Positions 1 through 6,163 of a stretch of 22,101 bases of DNA are shown here, piece after piece. Below the pieces are notes generated by a model, which saw only the letters and a program-made list of their open reading frames with translations, made no database searches and was not told the DNA's origin. The translations under genes and the position numbers were made by a program. Every line of letters starts with the position of its first letter. Position 1 is the stretch's first letter. This DNA comes from an uncultured Blautia sp. (GTDB lineage: Bacteria; Bacillota; Clostridia; Lachnospirales; Lachnospiraceae): the NCBI GenBank assembly GCA_938028845.1, contig CALIZJ010000124.1:1-22101 (forward strand), in the 5' to 3' direction.

Positions 1-3
1 TCA

Positions 4-35
4 AATACGGGAGGATCTTCATCCTCCCTATTTTT
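4..35 (+). terminator. Intrinsic terminator of an upstream plus-strand gene
   Basis: An 8-base perfect stem (GGGAGGAT at 9-16 with ATCCTCCC at 21-28, loop CTTC) is followed by TATTTTT. The stem can extend by AATA/TATT around a bulged C. The T run lies on the plus-strand 3' side only, so it ends a plus-strand gene that lies left of the window and converges with the MATE gene. Confidence 0.85.
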
Positions 36-78
36 ACAGCAGTATCTTACGGAACCAGTTAGTGAAAGCTAACTTTCA

Positions 79-159
79 AAAAAAAGAATAACACATCTCT
101 CCTCTTTTGTCAAAAAAAAAGTTAAAAAACTTTCTTTTAAGCAGATAAGATGTGTTATT
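79..159 (-). terminator. Long-loop terminator after the MATE gene
   Basis: A perfect 12-base inverted repeat (87-98 and 148-159) is followed on the minus strand by TTCTTTTTTTT. The loop is unusually long (49 bases) and holds a second small hairpin (AAAGTT 118-123 with AACTTT 128-133). It begins about 11 bases after the MATE stop codon and is the natural 3' end of that transcript. Confidence 0.7.
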
Positions 160-169
160 ACCCAATATT

Positions 170-1522
170 TTACTCCTTTGTATTTTCACGGAACACTTCC
201 GATTTTTTCAGCATCCCCCAGGCAGCCACCGCCGCTGCTCCTTCTGCGATAGGAAAAGTAATCCAGATTCCCATAGCACCCATTTTCCCAGAAAGCAGCC
301 ATCCCAATGGAAGAATGATCACAAACTGCCGCAAAAGAGAGATCAGAAGAGAATTTTTTCCTTTTCCCATTGCCTCAAAAACACCGGCGCATACAATACC
401 CACCGCCGAAAAAATGAAGCTTAATCCAATCACCCGAAAAGCAGGTACTCCATATTCCATAAGCTGGCTGTCTGCATCGAAAATGCTAAGGAGCAGTTCC
501 GGGAATCCCACGGCCCCTATGGTTCCTATTACCATGATCAAAGCCACGACCTTCAGGCTGTAGGACACACACTGGCGAACCCTTTTATAATTTCCAGCGC
601 CATAGTTAAAGCCAATAATCGGCCGCATTCCCTGGACAACACCGCTGGACGGCATATTTATAAAAGTCTGCAGTTTAAAATACAGGCCGAAAACAGCCAC
701 ATAAATTTTATCAATCTGTGTCAGGATGCCATTTAAGACTCCCACTAAAAGAGAAGGCATTGCCAGCATCAGGCTGGATGGGATCCCTACGGAATAGATT
801 TTTTTAATGATCGTTCCGTCCGGCTTCATATACCGCGGATGGATCTTTATGCCGATATTTTTCCTAATACAGATCACTACATAAAGCAGAAAGCCCACGA
901 TCTGCCCCACCACTGTGGCAATGGCCGCCCCTTTTACTCCCATGGCAGGAAAACCGAACCAGCCAAAGATGAGGATCGGGTCCAGCACAATGTTGATAAT
1001 ACATCCGCTTGCCATCAAAAACATGGTCGTTTTCATTTTCCCCAGTCCCTGGAATATTTTTTCCAGGCACATGGATAAAAGCTGTCCAAAGGAGGCACAC
1101 ATAACCACATAAGTGTAATCACAGGCCCACTGAAAAGTATTGGGGTCGTCTGTGAACATCCTTAAAAACGGTTTTGTGACGATAAGCCCTGCAGCCGCAA
1201 ATAAAACGCAGTGGACGGTTACAAGGGCAATTCCTATGGATGCCGCTTTATTGGCCTGCTCCTGGTCTTTAGCCCCAATGCTCATGGAAATTAAAGATCC
1301 CACGCCTATACCCATTCCCACGCCTAACGACATGGAGATGTTCTGAAGGGGATAGGCCAGGGATACCGCTGTGATTGCCTCCGTTCCCAGCCTGGCGACC
1401 CACATGCTGTCCACAATATTATAAAGCGCCTGTATAAACATAGACAAAACAACAGGCATGGACATAGAGAGCAGAAGAGGGAGCATCGGTTTTGCTGCCA
1501 TCGGATTTTCTGTCTTTGCCAT
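170..1522 (-). CDS. MATE family multidrug/Na+ (H+) antiporter
   Basis: A 450-residue polytopic membrane protein of normal length for the MATE/DinF superfamily, with about 12 hydrophobic segments. The N-terminal segment PVVLSMFIQALYNIVDSMWV is the classic first MATE helix, followed by an LGTEAITAVSLAYPLQ motif. The C-terminal half repeats the pattern (MPSSGVVQGMRPIIGFNYGA). Such proteins export cationic drugs or metabolites using an ion gradient; the substrate cannot be read from sequence. The start is set by AAAGGAGG eight bases upstream of ATG. It has its own promoter (1618-1646) and an intrinsic terminator inside its leader, which suggests attenuation control. The neighbouring trmO gene runs in the same direction but is probably a separate unit. 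Confidence 0.95.
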   Translation of the reverse strand: MAKTENPMAAKPMLPLLLSMSMPVVLSMFIQALYNIVDSMWVARLGTEAITAVSLAYPLQNISMSLGVGMGIGVGSLISMSIGAKDQEQANKAASIGIALVTVHCVLFAAAGLIVTKPFLRMFTDDPNTFQWACDYTYVVMCASFGQLLSMCLEKIFQGLGKMKTTMFLMASGCIINIVLDPILIFGWFGFPAMGVKGAAIATVVGQIVGFLLYVVICIRKNIGIKIHPRYMKPDGTIIKKIYSVGIPSSLMLAMPSLLVGVLNGILTQIDKIYVAVFGLYFKLQTFINMPSSGVVQGMRPIIGFNYGAGNYKRVRQCVSYSLKVVALIMVIGTIGAVGFPELLLSIFDADSQLMEYGVPAFRVIGLSFIFSAVGIVCAGVFEAMGKGKNSLLISLLRQFVIILPLGWLLSGKMGAMGIWITFPIAEGAAAVAAWGMLKKSEVFRENTKE

Positions 1523-1550
1523 AAATTTTCCTCCTTTGTTTCTTTTTCAC

Positions 1551-1589
1551 AAAAAAAGCCCTCTCGCCTGTTTTGATGCGAGAAGGCTT
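1551..1589 (-). terminator. Intrinsic terminator inside the MATE leader (trmO terminator or MATE attenuator)
   Basis: On the minus strand AAGCCTTCTCGC pairs with GCGAGAGGGCTT over 12 pairs (one G-U), with a 10-base loop, and runs into TTTTTTT. It lies between a good promoter (1618-1646) and the MATE ribosome binding site, only about 28 bases before the ATG. It therefore terminates trmO read-through and also stands in the path of MATE transcription. Confidence 0.85.
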
Positions 1590-1617
1590 GCATATCATGC
1601 ATTATGAAACTGTACTT

Positions 1618-1646
1618 ATTCTACAGGATACCATTTAAAATTTCAA
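1618..1646 (-). promoter_or_regulatory. Promoter of the MATE gene
   Basis: TTGAAA (1641-1646), a 17-base spacer, and TAGAAT (1618-1623) on the minus strand. It starts 10 bases after the trmO stop codon. Predicted start of transcription is near 1611, giving a leader of about 90 bases that contains the terminator at 1551-1589. Confidence 0.75.
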
Positions 1647-1655
1647 CTGCTTTTT

Positions 1656-2348
1656 CTAAATATCCTTTTCTTTTTTCTCAAATCTTGTTACCTCACACAC
1701 CCGGAGAACATCATCCTCCACCTGGAAACGGATATCCTGATCCCCAAAGGCCAGTCCGTATATCCGCTTGGGGTCTTTCTGGTACCCGGGGCGCGGGTCA
1801 TTGGCAAGCACTTTAAAAAGCGCCTCTCTCTTTTCCATTGGAATCTCCTCTAAAAATTCTTTTGGGAACTCCACTTCCAGTGTATGCTCTTTGATCTGCC
1901 CTGAAAATCCCCCCAATGCCTCTGGATGGGAATCTGCCGCAGGAAGGTAGGGTTTTATGTCATAAATCGGCGTCTGATCCATTAAATCTGCCCCAAGCAC
2001 GTGCAGCACCGGTCCAAGCGATGGATGAAACTCTATATTTTCCAGTTTTACACAGGATAAACCAATAGGATTGGGCCGGAAAGGAGAACGAGTGGCAAAT
2101 ACACCTTTTCTGATATTTCCACCCAGGCGGGGAGGCCGCACCATAGGCGTCCACTCTTCCCTTACCGCTTCTGAAAATTCCCAGATAAGCCATATATGGC
2201 TGTACTCTTCCAGCCCCCTGAAGGCATCTCTGTTCCTATACGGCGGTTCAAAAATGATCCGCGCTTTAAGGGCTTCTATCCTGCCGCTTTGATGGGGAAT
2301 CCCGAATTTCGTAGGAAAATCACTGTGTATCCGGGCAATTACCTTCAT
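1656..2348 (-). CDS. trmO: tRNA (t6A37) N6-methyltransferase TrmO/TsaA
   Basis: TrmO uses SAM to methylate N6 of threonylcarbamoyladenosine at position 37 of tRNAs, in the cytoplasm. The family signature RSPFRPNPIGLS is at about residues 87-98, preceded by the conserved RPPRLGG segment, and the YDIKPYLP motif follows. The C-terminal DPRPGYQKDP region of full-length TrmO is present. The 230-residue length matches the roughly 235-residue E. coli protein. I chose the ATG at 2348: it begins with MKVIARI as the family does and has GAAGGA six bases upstream. An in-frame ATG at 2405 would overlap the EcsC gene and add a charged, non-conserved 19-residue tail. It is the last gene of the riboswitch-led operon. 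Confidence 0.93.
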   Translation of the reverse strand: MKVIARIHSDFPTKFGIPHQSGRIEALKARIIFEPPYRNRDAFRGLEEYSHIWLIWEFSEAVREEWTPMVRPPRLGGNIRKGVFATRSPFRPNPIGLSCVKLENIEFHPSLGPVLHVLGADLMDQTPIYDIKPYLPAADSHPEALGGFSGQIKEHTLEVEFPKEFLEEIPMEKREALFKVLANDPRPGYQKDPKRIYGLAFGDQDIRFQVEDDVLRVCEVTRFEKKEKDI

Positions 2349-2397
2349 TTTTTGTCCTTCTTCCCATGTATTTTCTCTTTTTTCTGTTTCTCTGTCT

Positions 2398-3222
2398 TTA
2401 CACATTTTCTATGTTCCAATCCTCCCGCAAAATTCCGTTTTTATGTTTAAGCAAAAAACGTTTCTGATAGTTAAGTCTGCCGTATGCCAAAATTTTTTTC
2501 AGATAAACCGCATCGTAAACGCCTCCTACTGCTCCCACAAGAGGAATTCCCTGGAGAAACTTCATATATAGAAGCTCCTTTGAAAGCGTCTGCGCCGTTA
2601 TGCGTATTTCCTGTTCCCGGTCATAAGCCTCGGGCAGTTTTTCTTCTCTGCTGTAAGTTTCCACCTGTTCCTGCACGCTTTTAAGCCCTGTTCCATAAGA
2701 CAGCGCTCCTCTTATAATGAGAAGGATAAAATATTTTTCCTCCTCTGATTCGTAGGTAAACCCATAATGCAGCGCCATCTCATACAAACTTTTTAAAATC
2801 ATCCCCACAAAAATGGGGATATCCGGAATGCCGATTCCCAGCACGCCAAGCCCAACGCCCTCCACACCGGAAAACAGAAGATTTTTCTGACTTGCTGCGC
2901 CGGCTTTTTTGGAAAACCGGCGCAGAGACTTCCGGTCATCCTTTAAAGCCGCTGTATACGCGTCTACCTGATAAGATTTTTTCAGTTCATCCTTTTTGTA
3001 TGTCTTTTCTATGATCCCAATGCCTTTATCAAAGATAACGCCAAAAGCTTTTGAGAAAGCAATATCCAGCTTTTCCTGTAAATTCTGCGGTATTTTCTCC
3101 TCTAAAAACCGGTTCAGGGCGGACTCTTTTTTCTCCGCTCTTTTTTCCAGATATTTCTTTTCCTTTTTCTCAAGAAGCTCCCATTCTTTTTCCCAGGGCG
3201 TTTTCTTCTGAAATCTGTTCAT
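2398..3222 (-). CDS. EcsC family protein
   Basis: A 274-residue protein. Residues 1-60 are highly charged and helical (Lys/Glu-rich, probably coiled coil). The rest carries the EcsC family pattern: a central glycine-rich hydrophobic hairpin (GVEGVGLGVLGIGIPDIPIF), then LKSLYEMALHYGF, and a second hydrophobic segment near the C-terminus (LQGIPLVGAVGGVYDAVY). In Bacillus the family is named after the third gene of the ecs ABC transporter locus, but its biochemical role is unknown and no Ecs transporter lies here. Its ATG directly abuts the YccF stop codon (TAAATG), so the two are probably translationally coupled. Confidence 0.88.
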   Translation of the reverse strand: MNRFQKKTPWEKEWELLEKKEKKYLEKRAEKKESALNRFLEEKIPQNLQEKLDIAFSKAFGVIFDKGIGIIEKTYKKDELKKSYQVDAYTAALKDDRKSLRRFSKKAGAASQKNLLFSGVEGVGLGVLGIGIPDIPIFVGMILKSLYEMALHYGFTYESEEEKYFILLIIRGALSYGTGLKSVQEQVETYSREEKLPEAYDREQEIRITAQTLSKELLYMKFLQGIPLVGAVGGVYDAVYLKKILAYGRLNYQKRFLLKHKNGILREDWNIENV

Positions 3223-3582
3223 TTAATAAACCTCCGCTCCAAAGGGCATCAATGCCAGCTTTGCCAGCTTAAAATGCTGCAGTCCAAAGGGTATCCCTAT
3301 GATCGTCACACACAACAGGGCGCCCCACGCCACATGCTCCAGTGCCAAGAGAAATCCTGAAAAAATCAGCCACAGCAGATTCAGCAAAAAGGAGCCCGTA
3401 CCCCCGCCGTACCGCACTTCCTTTCCAAATGGAAAGAAACTCAGCGATGCCAGTTTAAAGCACTGCTTCCCAACGGGGATGCCGACTATGGTAATGCACC
3501 ACAGACAGCCTGCCAGACACCAGCTTAGCCCGCTAAAAAGACCGCCGAATATAAACCATAATAAATTTCCTAAGCATCCCAT
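3223..3582 (-). CDS. YccF domain inner-membrane protein
   Basis: A 119-residue membrane protein made of two tandem copies of the YccF inner-membrane component motif: LGNLLWFIFGG...GIPVGKQCFKLASLSFFPFGKEV and LLNLLWLIFSG...GIPFGLQHFKLAKLALMPFGAEV. Each half has two hydrophobic segments. The function of the family is unknown. I prefer the ATG at 3582 because AAGGAGG lies seven bases upstream; the ATG at 3588 sits almost on top of that Shine-Dalgarno sequence. It is the second gene of the riboswitch-controlled operon. Confidence 0.88.
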   Translation of the reverse strand: MGCLGNLLWFIFGGLFSGLSWCLAGCLWCITIVGIPVGKQCFKLASLSFFPFGKEVRYGGGTGSFLLNLLWLIFSGFLLALEHVAWGALLCVTIIGIPFGLQHFKLAKLALMPFGAEVY

Positions 3583-3636
3583 ATGCATTCCTCCTTATCT
3601 GATTTGTCCTATCCATCAGTATAACCTGTTTTTCTT

Positions 3637-4065
3637 TCACTCCTGTAACAGCCCTTTTAACTGGCCAAGAAGCGCTTCCACCCGTGTCACCGCCTCGTCT
3701 ATCTGGCTGCGGGCTTCTGCAATCCTTGCCTGTACCATATAGTCTGCAATGAGGCCGTCAAAGAAAAAATCTGCAAAAGTTAAAAAACTTCCAATATCCA
3801 CATGGATGTCCATAGGAAGATGTACGTCCCGAAGCTCCCTTTGAAATACTCTAAGGTCATTCTTTGCATTTTCAAGGTAAGCTGCAGCGTCATTCATCCT
3901 GGAATGTTTCATAAGTCCTCCAAAAAATCCGCCGCCTACCATATCGTAAATTCCCCATTTTCTCGCGCTGTTTAGTTTCTCCTGTGCCAGGTACAGGCTG
4001 CTCAGCGCTCTCTCCCCTGCTCCAAGGGCTTCTCCTACTTCTCTTCTCATTAATTCGTTTCCCAT
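3637..4065 (-). CDS. Unknown 142-residue helical protein, first gene after the Mn2+ riboswitch
   Basis: I do not recognise the family. The 142-residue protein has no signal peptide and no clear membrane span. It appears mostly alpha-helical: an N-terminal helix (LMRREVGEALGAGERALSSL), a conserved-looking glycine-rich hinge (WGIYDMVGGGFFGGLMKHS, about 37-55), helices from about 60 to 80, a hydrophobic stretch rich in Phe (FLTFADFFFDGLIADY, about 94-109), and a C-terminal amphipathic helix. Histidines and acidic residues occur (HSRMNDA, DVHLPMDIHVDIG), but no known metal motif. AAGGAGG precedes the ATG. Being first after the riboswitch, it is the best candidate for a manganese-linked role; that is inference from position only. 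Confidence 0.85.
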   Translation of the reverse strand: MGNELMRREVGEALGAGERALSSLYLAQEKLNSARKWGIYDMVGGGFFGGLMKHSRMNDAAAYLENAKNDLRVFQRELRDVHLPMDIHVDIGSFLTFADFFFDGLIADYMVQARIAEARSQIDEAVTRVEALLGQLKGLLQE

Positions 4066-4131
4066 AAAATTTTCCTCCTTTTTTCTGGGTTCTTCCAGAT
4101 GTCAAATAGAACTCACAAATAAAAATATAAT

Positions 4132-4173
4132 AAAAAAGACTTCTATTATGACATCTGCCACAATAAAAGTCTT
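4132..4173 (-). terminator. Expression-platform terminator of the yybP-ykoY riboswitch
   Basis: On the minus strand AAGACTTTTATT pairs with AATAGAAGTCTT (12 pairs, one G-U) and is followed by TTTTTT. The 5' arm includes the 3' strand of aptamer helix P1 (CTTTTATTG, 4161-4169), so P1 and the terminator exclude each other. Ligand binding that stabilises P1 should prevent termination, making this a transcriptional ON switch. Confidence 0.9.
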
Positions 4174-4262
4174 GCTATTTCATTTGATACGGATGTCCGC
4201 GGACATCGAATGACGATTTCAAATCCATCCTTTCCGGATGTTAAGCTACTCCCTTTTCATTG
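4161..4262 (-). ncRNA. yybP-ykoY family manganese (Mn2+) riboswitch aptamer
   Basis: Read on the minus strand, P1 is formed by CAATGAAAAG with CTTTTATTG (one bulged G). It is followed by the invariant loop GGGAGTAGC, a P2 hairpin (CATCC-GGAAA-GGATG), and a P3 stem (ATTTGA/TCAAAT). P3 contains the conserved L3 element TCGTCATTCG and CCG, and is capped by a GATGTCC/GGACATC hairpin. The element closes with TAGCAAGAC. These elements and their order match the Lactococcus yoaB-type Mn2+ riboswitch. The extra short hairpin that follows P3 in some members is absent. Known members sense Mn2+ and usually control Mn2+ exporters; here the downstream genes are an unknown protein, YccF, EcsC and TrmO. Confidence 0.95.
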
Positions 4263-4271
4263 CTTGGATAG

Positions 4272-4300
4272 AATATAGCATCTTTCCCCGTCTCTGTCAA
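4272..4300 (-). promoter_or_regulatory. Promoter of the riboswitch-led operon
   Basis: A near-consensus sigma-A promoter on the minus strand: TTGACA (4295-4300), a 17-base spacer, TATATT (4272-4277). It lies about 13 bases past the ABC-F stop codon. The predicted start near 4265 places the riboswitch at the very 5' end of the RNA. Confidence 0.88.
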
Positions 4301-4312
4301 GAAAATTCTTTC

Positions 4313-5839
4313 TCAGCGGAACAGGAATATCTCCCTTCCATTTATATTTCTCCGAAACAACTGGTCGTGCTCCACTGCCAAAAGCGTCAGCGAAGTTCCT
4401 TTTAACAGTTCCTCCACCTGGATCCTGGAAAATACGTCTATATAATTTAAAGGTTCATCCCATACATACAGATGGGCCGGCATACTCAGGCTTGCCGCCA
4501 AGAGAACCTTTTTCTTCTGGCCCGCACTGTAACAGGACATATCCTTTTTAAAATGCTCTCTGGGAAAATCCAGCTTACGAAGCAAGGTCAGAAACACCGT
4601 CTCGTCAAGTTTTTGGCTTTTGGCAAATTCCATCAGGCTTTCCTTTAAAAAAGAGGCATCCTGTGGAACGTAAGATACGATCAGCCCGCTCGCCGTCTGG
4701 ATGCTGCCTTCCTGTATAATAGGAAGGGCGTTTTCTTCCTTTGGAAACTCCCAGCCCATCCTGGAAAGCAGAACCTTTAACACACTGCTCTTCCCGCATC
4801 CGTTACAGCCGCAGAGGAAAATTTTTTCTCCTCTTTTTATGGTAAAATCCACCTGTTCTGCCACTGTCTTTTCCGGATATGCAAGCGTACATTCCTTAAC
4901 TTCTGCCAGGACTTCTTTATGATGAACAAGAGGCATGAGCTTTAAATCCTCCACCGTCTCCACGTTTTTCAAAAGCTCCTTTTTTTCCTCAATGGCCCTT
5001 TGCTGCCGTCTTTCCAGATTTTTTCTGCGCATCTGCATTTTTCTTGACTTTTCTCCCAGGTATTCCCGCCCGCCGGTCACTCCGCCGTCATAGGGGTCCC
5101 GCCCGATCTTTCTGCTTTCCACCTGATCCGCCCAGGCTTTCGTCTGGACGGAAGCTTTAGAGAGCCTTCCGATCTCCTTTTTCAGCTTTTCGTTTTCCCG
5201 CCTTTCAAATTCGTCACGTTCCATTTTATCTTTCCACCAGGCGCTGAAATTTCCCTGACGGATTTCCATGTCCTCACGGTTTAATACCATCACATGATCC
5301 ACACACAGATCCAAAAGCTTCCTGTCATGGGATACCAGGATAAAACCTTTTTTTGATTTCAGATATTCTCCTATGGCAGCCCTTGCCTCCCCGTCCAGAT
5401 GGTTGGTAGGTTCATCAATAAGAAGGAACGCACTCTCCCTGGCAAAAAGCCCCGCCAGAAGTACCTTTGTCTTTTCTCCGCTGCTTAAAGTCTTAAAAGG
5501 GCGGTAAAGAAGCTCAGTATCCAGGTTCATATAATTACATTCCCGGCAGATTTCCCAAAGTTCAGCCTGGGGCTGGTGTTTCTCAAGTACTTCGATCGTC
5601 AGACATTCTTCCTTTTCCACCTGCGGGGGGAAATATTCCACCGGCACAGAGATACGCACAGACCCCTGTCCTTTCAGCTCTCCCTTCAGCAGGCGAAGAA
5701 GGGTAGTCTTGCCCTTTCCATTCCTTGCGATCAGCCCCAGTTTCCAGTCTGTATCCAAATGAAAAGACAGATCTTCAAAAACGTTTTCCGGGGCGCCTTC
5801 ATACCCAAAAGTTAAATGCTCCGCTTGTATTATAGACAT
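4313..5839 (-). CDS. Lsa-like ABC-F ribosomal protection protein
   Basis: A 508-residue soluble protein with two ATPase domains and no membrane part. NBD1 has Walker A ARNGKGKT (38-45), signature LSSGEKTKV (118-126) and Walker B LLIDEPTNHLD (about 139-149). A charged interdomain linker (about 215-300) forms the arm that enters the ribosome. NBD2 has CGCNGCGKSS, the signature YSAGQKKKV and WDEPLNYID. The openings WKLGLIARNGKGKTTLLRLL and WDEPLNYIDVF closely resemble Lsa(A), whose relatives displace lincosamides, pleuromutilins and streptogramin A from the ribosome. The drug range here is not readable. The start at 5839 has AAAGGAGG seven bases upstream; a longer frame would add 33 unrelated leader-encoded residues. 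Its leader carries a short peptide frame and an attenuator. Confidence 0.92.
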   Translation of the reverse strand: MSIIQAEHLTFGYEGAPENVFEDLSFHLDTDWKLGLIARNGKGKTTLLRLLKGELKGQGSVRISVPVEYFPPQVEKEECLTIEVLEKHQPQAELWEICRECNYMNLDTELLYRPFKTLSSGEKTKVLLAGLFARESAFLLIDEPTNHLDGEARAAIGEYLKSKKGFILVSHDRKLLDLCVDHVMVLNREDMEIRQGNFSAWWKDKMERDEFERRENEKLKKEIGRLSKASVQTKAWADQVESRKIGRDPYDGGVTGGREYLGEKSRKMQMRRKNLERRQQRAIEEKKELLKNVETVEDLKLMPLVHHKEVLAEVKECTLAYPEKTVAEQVDFTIKRGEKIFLCGCNGCGKSSVLKVLLSRMGWEFPKEENALPIIQEGSIQTASGLIVSYVPQDASFLKESLMEFAKSQKLDETVFLTLLRKLDFPREHFKKDMSCYSAGQKKKVLLAASLSMPAHLYVWDEPLNYIDVFSRIQVEELLKGTSLTLLAVEHDQLFRRNINGREIFLFR

Positions 5840-5888
5840 AAAAAAACCTCCTTTACAGGCAGCAGGCTTTTTGGTAAAACCTATGGGC

Positions 5889-5897
5889 ACTATACCA
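5889..5897 (-). promoter_or_regulatory. Possible weak internal promoter (extended -10) before the ABC-F gene
   Basis: TGGTATAGT on the minus strand is an extended -10 (TGn-TATAGT), about 50 bases before the ABC-F ATG and downstream of the attenuator. No -35 box is visible at the right distance. If active it would give basal, attenuator-independent expression. Confidence 0.3.
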
Positions 5898-5937
5898 TAA
5901 GCCCTCCCCGAATGGAGATCTTTTACAGAATTTTCCA

Positions 5938-5972
5938 AAGAAAAGAAAAAGAAGCCGCATAAAAGCCGCTTC
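5938..5972 (-). terminator. Attenuator terminator in the ABC-F leader
   Basis: On the minus strand GAAGCGGC pairs with GCGGCTTC (five pairs, one G-G mismatch, two pairs; loop TTTTAT) and is followed by TTTTTCTTTTCTTT. It lies between the leader peptide and the ABC-F gene. A competing pairing exists: TTTCCAT (5992-5998) with ATGGAAG (5969-5975) occupies the 5' terminator arm and could act as antiterminator. Confidence 0.65.
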
Positions 5973-6071
5973 CATTCTTTTTTTAACCGTTATGGAAATC
6001 ACTCTTATTCCTGCTGCCGCACAACAGACAGACCTTTCCCGTCCGCCGCACACTCTGTACAATTCGTCCAC

Positions 6072-6092
6072 TCAGCAAGAAATAATAATCAT
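6072..6092 (-). CDS. Six-codon leader peptide (MIIISC) upstream of ABC-F
   Basis: ATG ATT ATT ATT TCT TGC TGA, preceded eight bases upstream by AAAGGAG. It starts about 25 bases after the predicted transcription start and about 100 bases before the attenuator terminator. Very short, well-initiated leader frames ahead of ABC-F and other ribosome-targeting resistance genes commonly sense stalled ribosomes. The three successive Ile codons and the strong Shine-Dalgarno sequence support a real regulatory frame. Too short for codon statistics. Confidence 0.6.
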   Translation of the reverse strand: MIIISC

Positions 6093-6123
6093 TCCCACAA
6101 CTCCTTTCCTCATCCTAGGGGAG

Positions 6124-6152
6124 ATAATAGCACAGGATTTCCCCTGTGTCAA
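6124..6152 (-). promoter_or_regulatory. Promoter of the ABC-F leader
   Basis: Minus-strand TTGACA (6147-6152), 17-base spacer, TATTAT (6124-6129). The spacer carries an inverted repeat, CACAGG (6143-6148 side) with CCTGTG, spanning 6131-6148, which could be a repressor site. The predicted start is near 6117, giving a leader of about 280 bases. This stretch (5840-6163) holds the leader peptide, the attenuator and a weak possible internal promoter, and no other gene. Confidence 0.88.
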
Positions 6153-6163
6153 CGATGATTTTT

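Noticed and set aside
57..77. Overlapping inverted repeats AGTTAG/CTAACT and GAAAG/CTTTC
   Set aside because: They are short stems between two converging terminators with no T run of their own; probably incidental.
1324..1602. Frame from ATG at 1602 overlapping the MATE start
   Set aside because: The ATG lies only about nine bases after the predicted transcription start with no Shine-Dalgarno sequence, and the frame overlaps MATE in another phase.
5853..6071. 72-codon minus-strand reading frame inside the ABC-F leader
   Set aside because: It starts with GTG without a ribosome binding site, runs through the attenuator hairpin, and its product resembles no protein. The short MIIISC frame is the better candidate.
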